A DNA stretch of 40,452 nucleotides from a virus, in IMG/VR virus record IMGVR_UViG_3300020152_000015, positions 1-40,452 of that record; one strand, written 5' to 3'. A program made the position numbers and the translations under genes. Below are positions 15,405 through 23,264 of the stretch, piece by piece. How positions within the stretch are numbered: position 1 is the first letter of the stretch; each line of letters begins with the position of its first letter. A model generated the notes under the pieces. It searched no databases. It had not been told where the DNA came from and saw only the letters and a list, made by a program, of their open reading frames with translations.

Positions 15405-17479
15405 CAGATCGCCACCCTCCCCCGCATGCCGCGCCGGCGCGCGCCGGCCACGGCCGCCGCCGCCACCGGCGCGGCCACCCGCACCGGCGCCGCCGGCGGC
15501 TCGTCCTCGATCTCCACCGCCTCGGCCTCGCCGTCCTCGATCGCGCCCGCCGCGGCCTCACCGTCCCCGGCCGTGCCCGCCGCGGGCGCCGGGCGCGCCG
15601 GCACCGCGGCGAGCGGCCCGCCGCCCCACAGCACGGCAAGATCGCCCTGGGCCGGCGGGCCGGCGGCGGCGCGCTCGGCCGCCAGCGCCGCCCAGGCGGC
15701 ATCCGACAGCTTGTCCATGCCGGCGCGGCACGCGGCCGCCCAGGCGTAGACGCGGCAGTCCAACGGCTCGTTGCGGCCGGTCTTCTTCCACCGCCGCCGG
15801 TCGTAGCCGCCCTTGCTCTCATCGCTGATCAGCGTCTCCGCGGTCAGCCCGCGGAAGTAGTCCTCCGGGTAATCGGCCGGGAAATGGCAGTAGCCGCGCG
15901 GGACGCTGCGGCCGTCGGCGCCCGGCGCCAGCCCGAGGCGGTCGTAGATCTCGCGCTTCGCGTCCCAGGTCCCGACCGGGTAATACGCGTGCCCGCGCTT
16001 GATGGTGCGGCCGTTCTCCTTGAACTGGACGTAGGCGCGCCGGCCGAGCACCGGCACCTTCCAGCCGTCCACGCCCTTGACGGCGATCGCCCGCATGCGG
16101 CCGCGCACGAAGGTCTGAACGGTCTGGGTGCGGTAGCCCTCATCGACGGCGAGGACTTCGATCGGCAGCGCCGCGCCGCGGCTGTCGAAGAACGTCTCCT
16201 CGTAGAGCGCCGCCAGCGCCCGCCAGCACGGATCGTCGGCGTCGGCGGTGTTGCCGTAGAACACCCGGTAATCGATCGAATAGGCGACCTCGCCCGGCGC
16301 CCAGCCCACCACCTCCACCTCGAGGCGGTCGCCCTGGACGTCGCAGCCGGCGGTGAGGAAACACGCCGCGGACGGCACCGTGTTGCGGCGGTAGGCGTCG
16401 GCGGCGCGGGCGCGCTCGGCCAGCGCCTCCCACGGCGGCGCCTCGCCCCGTTCCTCGAAGGTCTCGCCCAAGTAGGTGTTGGTGAACACCTTTTCCGCCT
16501 TCGGATCGCCCTCGGCCGCCTCATGCTTGCGGGCCATCTGCTCCCAGGTGACGAACGGCGAGTACAGCGCCGAAATGTGGAAGCCAACCGCCTTGCCGGG
16601 GCCGGGCGCCGTCGCCAGCCAGCGGCCGCCGGCGAGCATCGCCGGCTTGTGCTTGTGGGCGATGTCGGCGCCGCAGCCGGCGCAGACGTAGACGGCGGTT
16701 TCCGGGGCGCCCTTGGTCCACTGGACGCGCTCCCACACGAGGCGCTGCTCGTGCCCGCATTGGGGATGCGGGCAGCGCACCATGTAAAAGCGCTTGTCGC
16801 TCGCCTCAAACGCCTTCTCGATCTTCGAGAAGCCCTTGAGCGTCGGGGTGGAGACCTCGAAGATCTTGCGGTTCCAGAAGGTTTCGCAGCGCTTGTCGGC
16901 CAGATCGGAGGGGTCGCCCTCGCCGTCCACCTCGTCCGGCCAGCCGTCGAGATCGTCCTTGAGCAGGTAGCGGATCGAGCGCTGGCGCAGGCCGGCGGCC
17001 GAGTTGGCGCCGGTGAGGACGAGGAAGCCGCCGGGGAAGCGTTTAAACCGGGTGGCGGAGCCGCCGTCGCGGCTTTTCTGCTCGACCACCCGCTTGCGGG
17101 CGATCGCCGTCGCCTCGATCGTCGGGCCGAGCTTCTCCACCGAGAAGGCGCGGGCGAGGTCGATCGACGGCTGGACCACCATCGCCGGGCCGGCGGCGGC
17201 GCACGCCACGAACATCAGCCAGTTGGTGGCAAACGCGGTGCCGGCGACCTGGGCGGACTTCATCAGCACCACGCGCTCGGCCGGGTGCGACGGCGACAAC
17301 ACGTCCTGGATTTCCCGGCCGAACGGCACCAACGCGTTGTCCCAGGGGCCGGGGCGCGCCGTCACCTCGGGCGGCAGCACCACGTGCGCGGCGGCCCACT
17401 CCGACACCTTGAGATCGGGATCGGGCTCGAGCCCGGCGGCGAACGCCTCGCCCCAGGTCCGCCCCGCGTCGGCGAACAT
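15404..17479 (-). CDS. Terminase large subunit, lambda gpA family
   Basis: A 691-residue motor-nuclease of the GpA family. The ATPase has the deviant Walker A KSAQVAGT at residues 74-81 and LKDDLDGWPDEVDGEGD as the Walker B region; zinc-type pairs CPHPQC and CAGC lie around residues 225-260. The C-terminal nuclease has AGCDVQGDRLEVEVVGW (metal-binding Asp) and VDEGYRT. It translocates DNA into the head and cuts concatemers; the gpA type usually acts at cos sites. The C-terminal ~90 residues are Ala/Pro-rich. The start ATG 17479 follows the small subunit stop directly. Confidence 0.95.
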   Translation of the reverse strand: MFADAGRTWGEAFAAGLEPDPDLKVSEWAAAHVVLPPEVTARPGPWDNALVPFGREIQDVLSPSHPAERVVLMKSAQVAGTAFATNWLMFVACAAAGPAMVVQPSIDLARAFSVEKLGPTIEATAIARKRVVEQKSRDGGSATRFKRFPGGFLVLTGANSAAGLRQRSIRYLLKDDLDGWPDEVDGEGDPSDLADKRCETFWNRKIFEVSTPTLKGFSKIEKAFEASDKRFYMVRCPHPQCGHEQRLVWERVQWTKGAPETAVYVCAGCGADIAHKHKPAMLAGGRWLATAPGPGKAVGFHISALYSPFVTWEQMARKHEAAEGDPKAEKVFTNTYLGETFEERGEAPPWEALAERARAADAYRRNTVPSAACFLTAGCDVQGDRLEVEVVGWAPGEVAYSIDYRVFYGNTADADDPCWRALAALYEETFFDSRGAALPIEVLAVDEGYRTQTVQTFVRGRMRAIAVKGVDGWKVPVLGRRAYVQFKENGRTIKRGHAYYPVGTWDAKREIYDRLGLAPGADGRSVPRGYCHFPADYPEDYFRGLTAETLISDESKGGYDRRRWKKTGRNEPLDCRVYAWAAACRAGMDKLSDAAWAALAAERAAAGPPAQGDLAVLWGGGPLAAVPARPAPAAGTAGDGEAAAGAIEDGEAEAVEIEDEPPAAPVRVAAPVAAAAVAGARRRGMRGRVAI

Positions 17480-18091
17480 CTACGCCTCGCCCATCGGTTC
17501 GCCGATGGCGTCGGGGAAGCTCTCGCGCACCGCCTTGGCGTAGGCGCGCAGCGCCTCGGACAGCTCGAGGGCGAGGCGGCGGGCGATCACGTGCTCATCG
17601 GTCTCGAGCGCGAACAGCGGGCCGAGCTTGCCGGGCAGCGCCAGCAGCGCGTCGCGCAGACCGCGCGCCGTCTCGCCGGCGACCTGGGCGACGTCGGCGC
17701 GCTTGACCAGCCCGCCGGCGCGCTCCTCGAGGTCGATCCGGCGGCGCTCCACCTCGAGGCGCTCGCGCTCGGAGCGGTGGTCCATGTAGGCGCCGCCCCC
17801 ACGCCCCCCGTCGGGCTTTGCCCGTCCCGCGTCCGCGGGGTCCGACGCCGGAAGCGCCTCGGCCGCCGGGGCGGGCTCCGCCACGGCGGCGCCGGCGCCG
17901 AGGGCGTTGGCGGCGACGCGGCCGGGATCGCGCAACGCCTCGTAGGCGGCGCGCGCCGCCGCCGGATCGAGCTTGGCCTTGCCGTCGGCCCCGGTGGTGA
18001 CGGGGAGCCGGCCCTGCTTCACGAGCTTGCAGACGTAGGCGGGCGACACGCCCACCAGCGCCGCGAACTCCTTTTGCGTCACCAGCTCCAC
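17480..18091 (-). CDS. Terminase small subunit, Nu1-like
   Basis: A 203-residue protein with an N-terminal helix-turn-helix (VTQKEFAALVGVSPAYVCKLVKQGRLP, the excisionase/Nu1 winged helix), a Pro/Ala linker at ~55-95, then a charged helical region (RSERERLEVERRRIDLEERAG) for assembly and large-subunit binding. Nu1-type subunits recognise cosB DNA upstream of their own gene. The start is GTG 18091, six bases after GGAGGGG. It is the first gene of the late block; three GGTTAACC palindromes lie just upstream and are candidate binding sites. Confidence 0.9.
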   Translation of the reverse strand: MELVTQKEFAALVGVSPAYVCKLVKQGRLPVTTGADGKAKLDPAAARAAYEALRDPGRVAANALGAGAAVAEPAPAAEALPASDPADAGRAKPDGGRGGGAYMDHRSERERLEVERRRIDLEERAGGLVKRADVAQVAGETARGLRDALLALPGKLGPLFALETDEHVIARRLALELSEALRAYAKAVRESFPDAIGEPMGEA

Positions 18092-18106
18092 CGTTCACCC
18101 CTCCAT

Positions 18107-18136
18107 CCGGTTAACCGGGCGGCGCGCCGGTTAACC
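18107..18136. promoter_or_regulatory. Paired GGTTAACC palindromes upstream of small terminase (cosB or late operator candidate)
   Basis: CCGGTTAACCGG at 18107-18118 and CCGGTTAACC at 18127-18136 are 20 bp apart, about two helical turns. A third copy (GCGGTTAACCGC) is at 18509-18520. I noticed no other copies elsewhere. Their place just ahead of the terminase and late genes suits either terminase recognition or late transcription control. Confidence 0.5.
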
Positions 18137-18230
18137 CATTGACGCGCCCACCCACTGGCGGAGCCGCGCGCGGTTTTGGCCCGTATACACCCGGCTCCCG
18201 GAAGGACCCGCGTGCCCGCAACACTCTTGC

Positions 18231-18247
18231 GCGACACAATGTGTCGC
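18231..18247. promoter_or_regulatory. 17-bp perfect palindrome in the late leader region
   Basis: GCGACACA-A-TGTGTCGC, 8-bp arms around one base, between the early terminators and the small terminase. It may be an operator for late transcription or part of the cos region. No promoter could be fixed with confidence here. The rest of 18137-18330 shows nothing else I recognise. Confidence 0.45.
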
Positions 18248-18330
18248 CGATGGGGCGCGCCGCGCAATAAACCGTCGCCGACGCACCCCGTCGCCGCCCC
18301 GCGCCGCCGCCAACCCCTTGATCGGGCACG

Positions 18331-18363
18331 AAAAAGGCGCCGCGGCGGTGAGGCCGCGGCGCC
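18331..18363 (-). terminator. Rho-independent terminator, leftward
   Basis: A 10-bp perfect stem (18336-18345 with 18354-18363, 8-nt loop) followed on the minus strand by five T residues (18331-18335). It lies between the early gene ending at 18513 and the late operon, and would insulate late genes from early transcription. Confidence 0.85.
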
Positions 18364-18403
18364 AGTGCCCAACAAACGGGGAGGAAACGCCCGGAGGCGG
18401 AGC

Positions 18404-18444
18404 CCAAAACGAAAGCGCCCGGTGGGGTCTCCCCCGCCGGGCGC
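18404..18444 (-). terminator. Second rho-independent terminator, leftward
   Basis: An 8-bp stem (18415-18422 with 18437-18444) followed on the minus strand by the T-rich tail TTTCGTTTT. It stands in tandem with the terminator at 18331, directly after the early gene. Tandem terminators before the late genes point to an antitermination or late-promoter switch. Confidence 0.75.
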
Positions 18445-18508
18445 TCGTGTGGCTCGTGTCGTTTGTCAATCAACCGCCGCCCGAAGTCAAGCGGCGAATT
18501 CACCGCCC

Positions 18509-18520
18509 GCGGTTAACCGC
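18509..18520. promoter_or_regulatory. Third GGTTAACC palindrome
   Basis: GCGGTTAACCGC, a perfect 12-bp palindrome overlapping the stop codon of the early gene. It belongs to the set at 18107-18136. Confidence 0.4.
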
Positions 18521-19196
18521 GCCCCGCCCCGGCGAGCGGCGCCCCGTCGATCGCCTGCCCGAGCCGCTCCCAGGGCGTGGCCGGCGGCAGCGCCGCGGTG
18601 ACCCGGTGGGCGCGCAGCATGCCCGGCTCGGCGCGCAGCCGGACGGCCAGCCGGGCGAGCGCGGCGGCCCACTCGAGCCACTCGAAGCGCGCCGCCTCCA
18701 CCAGCGCCGGCGGGTCGAGATACTCGACGTGGCACCACTCGGCCTTGCCGGTCGCCCCGAAGTGCATCTTCGGCCGCCCGCGGGCGTTGAGCACCGCCGC
18801 CGCCCGCGGCCGCGCCGTCGGCATCCAGTCCGGCCGCGACAGCCCCTTGCCGTGCAGCACCAGCAGCGCCGCGCCGATCCCGCCAGCGGCGCTGATCAGC
18901 GCGTGCACCGCCTCGGCGTCGGGGTGCACGCCGGGATCGGCGACGGCGAGCGCGGCAAAGCCGGAGGTGTCGATCGAGCAGCCCAGGCGGCCGTTGCGCC
19001 CGACCGCGGCCGTCGCCGTCGAGCCGCCGCCGCGCAACAGGACGCGATCGGCGACGCCGACGCCGGCGAGGTGGGCGCGCTGGCGGTGGTAGGTCCAGCC
19101 CACGAGGGCCTCGGCGGACACCGCCTCGCGCCCCGCCGTCACGGGGCGGTAACGGCGGGCGGTGGCGGCGTTACCTGTGGCGTTACCGTCCGGCAT
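18513..19196 (-). CDS. Early protein of unknown function
   Basis: The start chosen is ATG 19196, behind AAGGGATAGGA, giving 227 residues; a longer frame runs into the repeat region. The protein has an Ala-rich, moderately Arg-rich body with SPACED strands (LGCSIDTSGFAALAVAD), a segment ISAAGGIGAALLVLHGKGLSRPDW, and ARGRPKMHFGATGKAEWCHVEYLDPPA, then helices. I do not recognise the family. Its first codons (GNATGNAATARRYRPV) are themselves spelled by GGTAAC repeats. Being the last gene of the primase/helicase block, next to a probable origin, it may act in DNA replication or recombination. Confidence 0.75.
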   Translation of the reverse strand: MPDGNATGNAATARRYRPVTAGREAVSAEALVGWTYHRQRAHLAGVGVADRVLLRGGGSTATAAVGRNGRLGCSIDTSGFAALAVADPGVHPDAEAVHALISAAGGIGAALLVLHGKGLSRPDWMPTARPRAAAVLNARGRPKMHFGATGKAEWCHVEYLDPPALVEAARFEWLEWAAALARLAVRLRAEPGMLRAHRVTAALPPATPWERLGQAIDGAPLAGAGRG

Positions 19197-19428
19197 GCTT
19201 CCTATCCCTTTGATCGACTTATGTTTTTCTATCTCAGTCTTGACAGAGGTAACGAGGTAACGGGGTAACGGCGGTTCGGTCCCAATACGGGCGTGCACAC
19301 GGATTGCGTCTGTATGGGATGGCCGGCGTTACCGCGTTACCTCGGCCCCGCGGAGGGGGCTCAACCCCGCGCGGCGCCTGGGCCGGGGCGGGGTAACAGC
19401 GCGGTAACGCGGCGGTAACGCGGTAACG
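19148..19428. other. GGTAACG repeat array, candidate lytic replication origin
   Basis: Twelve copies of GGTAAC(G) occur in 281 bp: forward at 19148, 19248, 19256, 19264, 19392, 19403, 19414 and 19422, and reverse at 19169, 19181, 19327 and 19335. Several are phased at exactly 8 or 11 bp. They flank an AT-rich segment (19199-19245). The array lies between the helicase gene and the unknown early gene. Iterons next to a primase/helicase recall the phage P4 arrangement, where the alpha protein binds GGTGAACA-type repeats. Origin function is inferred. Confidence 0.6.
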
Positions 19429-19430
19429 CT

Positions 19431-19502
19431 GGCGCCACGGCGCCACGACGCCACGGCGTCGGGACGCCACGCCACCACGGCGGCACGGCGCCATGGTGGC
19501 GC
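19431..19502. repeat. Octamer array B (candidate centromere), nine units
   Basis: The longest octamer array: GGCGCCAC twice, GACGCCAC, GGCGTCGG, GACGCCAC, GCCACCAC, GGCGGCAC, GGCGCCAT, GGTGGCGC, all in one 8-bp register. It abuts the GGTAACG array directly and is non-coding. Confidence 0.8.
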
Positions 19503-19621
19503 CGGGGCCGGGAATGCAGGCACAACCAGGCCGGCGCCATTGAGGCTTTACGTCCTAGCACATAAGACGAAACTCCGCAACCCCGCCGCGTCCGGCTGCA
19601 CCCCACAGGGTGTAAGGGAGC

Positions 19622-19643
19622 GGGGAGGGAGGGGGAGGGAGGG
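19622..19643 (+). other. G-quadruplex-capable G tract
   Basis: Five runs of three to five G separated by single A residues, just downstream of the helicase stop and within the same intergenic region as the repeat arrays. Between 19503 and 19621 I see only a short AT-richer stretch (about 19545-19575). The tract could pause polymerases or mark the origin; this is inference. Confidence 0.5.
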
Positions 19644-19652
19644 CGCGGGAGG

Positions 19653-21335
19653 CTAGGTGACGGCATCGAGATCAACCTCCTGCTCGTCTGCGGCGCCCAC
19701 CCACTCCAAGCCGACGTAGACGGCGCGGGAGCGGGCGCCGGCGAAGTTGACCACCTTGTTCGGGATCTCCCGCCCCGGCACCCGCTCGAGGCTCTGGCGC
19801 CAGACCCCTTGCGCCCAGCGGGTGCCGGCGAAGATCTCGCGCAGGCTGTCGTGCTGGTTGGCGATGGCAAGGCGCGGCCGGTGGTCCGCCCCGGTCTGCA
19901 AGGCCAGCCCGTAGGCGCGCAGCGCCCGCGCCGCGTCGGCGTGCTCGCGCGCCTCGTTGATCAGCTCGCCGATCGTGCGCTTGCGCCCGGAGGACCACGC
20001 CTCGGCCGAGCGCGAGAACAGGTGCATGAGGCACTGCACGTGATCGGCGTCCTCGTCCCGATCGAGCACCTCGCCGGGCTTGAAGCCGCCGACGATCGAG
20101 GCCGCCTCGGCGGCGGTCGCCTTCTCATCGTTGAGCAGCACGTGGGCGCACGCCAACAGCACGCCGAGCTGATCGGCTTGGCGGGCGCCGTGGCCGAGGT
20201 CCTGCAACGCGCCGTCATAAACCACCAGCGCCTCTTGCAGCCGATCCCAGCCGCGCACCATCCGCGCCCGCATGCCGGCGCCGAGGGCGCCGCAGCGCTT
20301 GAGCCCCTCGCGCATCCGCGCCGCCGCGCCTTCGATCTTCTGCAACGGATCGAGGTTGAGCACGCAAATGCGGGTGAGGTCCTGCGGCAACAGCGGCACC
20401 GTAAGGATCGAGGAGAAGTAGAAGCAGGCGCGGATGTAGTAGCTTTGCGCCTTGCCGTCGGCCGAACCGCGCACCACCGCGCCCTGCCCGTCCGTCGAGC
20501 CCAGGCGCGCCAGCGCCACGACGTCGCGCGCGCGCCCCACGGTGCCGTCGCTGGACACCTCGATTTCGTCCAGCGCCACCGGGCGCGCGGCGCCGGCGAG
20601 CGCTTGGCGGATGCCGGCGGCGGAGGGGTCGGAGGCGCGGTAGACGGAGGAGCCGAGCAGCGCGTCCGAGAGCTGCTCGAGCGTCGTCTTGCCGGACCCG
20701 CGGTCGCCGGTGACCCAGATGTGCGGCCGCCAGCGCAGCGCCCCGACCACCATCGCGGCGCCGAGCCAGCCGAGGTACAGGCGGGGATCGGTCTCCGGCT
20801 TCCGCCAGTTCCACGTCTCGAGCAGCTCGAGGAGGTCGCGCACGTCGTCCTGCGCCGCCGGCTTGCGCGCCGGGCGCGGCTCGGGCACCGAGGCGGGGTA
20901 GATGTGGTTGCCGATCCGACACCCGGCGTCGAGCCACGCGCCGTCCGGCAAGCGGATCTGATCGCCGCAATGGAGCAACAGGCGCCCGTCGTCGTCGCGC
21001 CACGCGCCGGGGCCGCGGAGCTGGCGGTCGGGGTCGAAGAAGCCGGAGCGGGTGGAGGCGCGCATGAGCCACGCCGCCGCGTCCTGCTGTTTAAACCCGA
21101 CAACCTCGCCTTCCTTGTCGAAGCGCGGGAAGGTCTTGCGCAACCACTCCATGTCGCCATCGAACAGCGACAACAGCCCCGTGTTGGCGTGCTCGCGGTG
21201 GTTGAGGCGCGCCAGCGCGCCGCCGGGCGAGAGGTAATAATACGTCTTGCTGCCGTCGCCGGCGGCGTAGCCGAGGCTGCGCACCGGACAGTTCTCGTCC
21301 GGCGCCCGGTCCACCGCGTCGCGGATCGTCTCCAC
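19653..21335 (-). CDS. Phage replicative helicase / P-loop ATPase
   Basis: A 560-residue ATPase. Walker A GDRGSGKTT is at residues ~210-218 and a Walker B-like PVALDEIE at ~255. The N-terminal ~180 residues contain a Trp/Gly-rich region (GFFDPDRQLRGPGAW) of the type seen in phage helicase-primases. A sensor-like segment follows (SYYIRACFYFSSILTVPLLPQDLTRICVLNLDP). It probably unwinds DNA as a hexamer in lytic replication together with the adjacent primase. The start is GTG 21335 after GGGAGGG, coupled to the primase stop. SF3- or P4 alpha-like is my best guess; the exact family cannot be settled by eye. Confidence 0.85.
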   Translation of the reverse strand: METIRDAVDRAPDENCPVRSLGYAAGDGSKTYYYLSPGGALARLNHREHANTGLLSLFDGDMEWLRKTFPRFDKEGEVVGFKQQDAAAWLMRASTRSGFFDPDRQLRGPGAWRDDDGRLLLHCGDQIRLPDGAWLDAGCRIGNHIYPASVPEPRPARKPAAQDDVRDLLELLETWNWRKPETDPRLYLGWLGAAMVVGALRWRPHIWVTGDRGSGKTTLEQLSDALLGSSVYRASDPSAAGIRQALAGAARPVALDEIEVSSDGTVGRARDVVALARLGSTDGQGAVVRGSADGKAQSYYIRACFYFSSILTVPLLPQDLTRICVLNLDPLQKIEGAAARMREGLKRCGALGAGMRARMVRGWDRLQEALVVYDGALQDLGHGARQADQLGVLLACAHVLLNDEKATAAEAASIVGGFKPGEVLDRDEDADHVQCLMHLFSRSAEAWSSGRKRTIGELINEAREHADAARALRAYGLALQTGADHRPRLAIANQHDSLREIFAGTRWAQGVWRQSLERVPGREIPNKVVNFAGARSRAVYVGLEWVGAADEQEVDLDAVT

Positions 21336-21336
21336 C

Positions 21337-22386
21337 CTATAGCCCTCCCGAGCGCATTTTCAGATCGTTGGCGTCCAGCCCGAGCGGCAGCTCCACCACC
21401 ACGGGGCGGCGCCCCTCCTCGCGGTAGCGCTGCGCCGCCTTGGCCGCCGCGTCCGGCCCCGGCCAGTAGACCGCGCCGGTTTTTTCGTTGAGGTGGGCAA
21501 GGTCGGGGTCGGGCACGATGACGGGCTCGCGCACCAGCCGGGGCAGCACGAGGTTCTGCACCCCGACCGCCGACAGCCCGGCCCAGGTCGGGAGCCCCGC
21601 GTCCTCCTGAATGGACAGCCCCGTTTCGATGCCCTCGCAGGTCGCCAGCCGCGGCGCGGCCGGGCCGAGGCGCACCGCGCCGCCGCGGGCGACGCCGAGG
21701 CCGAGCTTGGGCTTTTCCACCGGCGCCTTGCCGCGCCCGTCGGCGGCGAGGTAGATGCGCCACACCCCGCTAAAGCTGCCGTCGGGCGCCTGCACCGCCG
21801 CCACCACGGCGGGAAAGCGCGGCGCGGCGGGGTTGCAGGGGTGGCCGTAGGGCAGCGCCGGGGCGAAGCGCAGCGTCGGCGGCAGCTCGCCGCCGATCGC
21901 GCGGGCGCGGAAATAGACCTCGCCCAGCGTCCCGGCGATCGGCTGCGCCGCGCGCCAGTAGGCGCGGGCGCGCTCGCGCTTCTCACGCACGCTCTCGGCC
22001 ACCTCGGCGGCGCGCGCCTCGGCCGCCGCCTGGGCGCGCCGCGCGTGCTCCTGGGCGCGGGCTTTGGTCTCGGGATCGAGACCGGGGCCGAGGCCGAGCA
22101 CCTCTTTCGCCCAGGCCACGGCGTCGGCGCGCGACAGGCTCCACAGGTCCATGGCGGCGTTGATGAGGTCGCCGCCGCGCGAGGCGCTGTTGTGGAAGTA
22201 CGAGCCGCGCTTGGCGCCGTCGATCACGATCACCAGCGAGCGCTCGACCGGGCGGCCGCCCACCTCTTTGAGCGCCACCCATTCGTGACCACGCCGGCGG
22301 CCCCAGGGGATGAGTTTGGGCGCGAGGTCCGCCGCCAGCGGCCGCAGCCGCCGGGCAATCTCGGCCACGCTGAGATCGTCGCCCAT
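21337..22386 (-). CDS. DNA primase with Toprim domain
   Basis: A 349-residue primase. Residues ~1-110 contain WVALKEVGGRPVERSLVIVIDGAKRGSYFHNSASRGGDLI, typical of the N-terminal DUF7146 module in phage and plasmid primases. After a charged helix (~115-150) comes the Toprim_3 catalytic domain with ATCEGIETGLSIQ (conserved Glu) and VIVPDPDLAHL (DxD), then GPDAAAKAAQRY. It makes primers for phage replication. The start ATG 22386 has GAGGGG upstream. It is 1 nt from the helicase, so the two form a primase-helicase pair. Confidence 0.92.
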   Translation of the reverse strand: MGDDLSVAEIARRLRPLAADLAPKLIPWGRRRGHEWVALKEVGGRPVERSLVIVIDGAKRGSYFHNSASRGGDLINAAMDLWSLSRADAVAWAKEVLGLGPGLDPETKARAQEHARRAQAAAEARAAEVAESVREKRERARAYWRAAQPIAGTLGEVYFRARAIGGELPPTLRFAPALPYGHPCNPAAPRFPAVVAAVQAPDGSFSGVWRIYLAADGRGKAPVEKPKLGLGVARGGAVRLGPAAPRLATCEGIETGLSIQEDAGLPTWAGLSAVGVQNLVLPRLVREPVIVPDPDLAHLNEKTGAVYWPGPDAAAKAAQRYREEGRRPVVVELPLGLDANDLKMRSGGL

Positions 22387-22396
22387 GGCGCGCCCC

Positions 22397-22672
22397 TCAG
22401 AAGCCGGGCGGGCGCTTGGGCGCGCGGGCGCGCATCACCGAGGCGTGCTCCTCCTGGGCGCCCTTGAGGCCGCCGAGGAGGGCGCCGATCACCCGGCGCG
22501 GGTTGTTGGCGTGGCTGTCGCTGCTCTTGACCTCGGTGGCGCCGCGCACGCCGGCGGCGATCATCGGCCCGTTGACGCCCTCCTCGGCGATCGCCGCGAG
22601 CATCGCCACAACGTCGCTGGGATCGACCTTCGCTCGCGCGGCGACGCGCTCGACCCAGGTGGTCGCGCTCAC
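22397..22672 (-). CDS. Small early protein of unknown function
   Basis: The start is GTG 22672 (MSATTWVERVAARAKVDPSD), with GGGGAGGG nine bases upstream; the upstream extension of the frame overlaps the promoter and is rejected. It has 91 residues, with a helical first half, then GVRGATEVKSSDSHANNPRRVIGALLGGL and a basic tail. It is the first gene of the leftward early block and lies 10 nt before the primase. Its position would suit an early replication or regulatory factor. No known domain is visible. Confidence 0.7.
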   Translation of the reverse strand: MSATTWVERVAARAKVDPSDVVAMLAAIAEEGVNGPMIAAGVRGATEVKSSDSHANNPRRVIGALLGGLKGAQEEHASVMRARAPKRPPGF

Positions 22673-22728
22673 AGGTTGCCCTCCCCATACCCGCGTATGT
22701 ACTTTCGCGCGATCAGTGCGTTTCGGGC

Positions 22729-22740
22729 TTGCATATGCAA
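22729..22740. promoter_or_regulatory. TTGCATATGCAA palindrome in the early leftward promoter region
   Basis: A perfect 12-bp palindrome 57 bases upstream of the first early gene, near half-sites of the GTTTCG operator (22720). It may be part of the early promoter or an operator; I could not place a -35/-10 pair firmly. Confidence 0.4.
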
Positions 22741-22756
22741 CCCATCGTGCCAAGAT

Positions 22757-22773
22757 GTTTCGGCAGTCGAAAC
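22757..22773. promoter_or_regulatory. Operator, GTTTCG-N5-CGAAAC family
   Basis: GTTTCG-GCAGT-CGAAAC, perfect 6-bp arms. It stands between the leftward early genes and the cro-like gene, where a repressor would block early transcription in the lysogen. Confidence 0.75.
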
Positions 22774-22791
22774 AGGTTGCGTCAGGCCCTT

Positions 22792-23028
22792 ATGACCGAT
22801 CCCCTTGCGGAGCGGATTGCGCTCCTGCGCGCCCAGGCGGCGTTGAGCCCGTCGCAGGCGCCGGGCATCCTCGCCTTGGCCGATCGCCTCGAGGAGGCGG
22901 GGCGGCTGGCGGGCGCCCCGCGTCACGCCGCCGCCCCCGCCATGGCGCCCGCCGGGCGCGGGCGGTCGAAGAAATCCTCCGGGCTCAGATCGACACGCTC
23001 GGCCGCCGCCAGATCGAGCAGCGGTTGA
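22792..23028 (+). CDS. Possible small protein antisense to the cro-like 3' end
   Basis: A 78-residue frame whose first ~42 residues (DPLAERIALLRAQAALSPSQ...) look like an amphipathic helical protein. The remainder is Arg/Ser-rich and lies antisense to the cro-like gene, so only the first part is convincing. The ribosome site is weak. It may be a short gene, or chance. Confidence 0.3.
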   Translation: MTDPLAERIALLRAQAALSPSQAPGILALADRLEEAGRLAGAPRHAAAPAMAPAGRGRSKKSSGLRSTRSAAARSSSG

Positions 23029-23189
23029 TGGTACTCGACCGGGATCAGCCCGCCCGTTCCGCCCCGCGCCATCGGGTAATCCCACTTGTAGACCGTGGCC
23101 GGCGCCAGCCCGAGCAGGCGGGCGAGGCGGCGCGCGCCGCCGAACTTTTCGATGATCCGCTTCGCCTGTCCGCTCACGCCCGTCACCAC
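22923..23189 (-). CDS. Cro/YdaS-like transcriptional regulator
   Basis: An 88-residue helix-turn-helix protein: GQAKRIIEKFGGARRLARLLGLAPATVYKWDYPMARGG is the Cro-type pattern (helix, turn, recognition helix with Tyr-Lys-Trp), followed by IPVEYHQPLLDLAAAERVDLSPEDFF, the usual ending of this family. The start is GTG 23189 (or 23177). It is divergent from the cI-like gene across a shared operator region and is expected to compete with the repressor to set lysis or lysogeny. Confidence 0.83.
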   Translation of the reverse strand: MVTGVSGQAKRIIEKFGGARRLARLLGLAPATVYKWDYPMARGGTGGLIPVEYHQPLLDLAAAERVDLSPEDFFDRPRPAGAMAGAAA

Positions 23190-23216
23190 ATCTCGCCCAC
23201 GCCCGAAGTGGCTACC

Positions 23217-23246
23217 ACCATATTTCGATTATCGAAACGCCGTCAA
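23217..23246 (-). promoter_or_regulatory. Promoter of the cro-like gene
   Basis: Minus strand TTGACG (23241-23246), 18-bp spacer, TATGGT (23217-23222). The operator at 23222-23238 fills the spacer, so a bound repressor would exclude RNA polymerase. The same -35, spacing and -10 recur before the rep gene. Confidence 0.75.
23222..23238. promoter_or_regulatory. Operator, GTTTCG-N5-CGAAAC family
   Basis: ATTTCG-ATTAT-CGAAAC, one mismatch to the consensus, between -35 and -10 of the cro-like promoter. Confidence 0.78.
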
Positions 23247-23264
23247 GGGGGCTCGGCCTAGACC

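Noticed and set aside
18137-18330. Short frames in the late leader
   Set aside because: Composition and lack of ribosome sites suggest no coding; only regulatory palindromes are supported.
19431-19502. CRISPR array
   Set aside because: Units are 8 bp with no spacers and no cas genes are present.
22673-22753. Upstream extension of the first early gene
   Set aside because: It overlaps operator half-sites and lacks a ribosome site, while GTG 22672 has a strong one.
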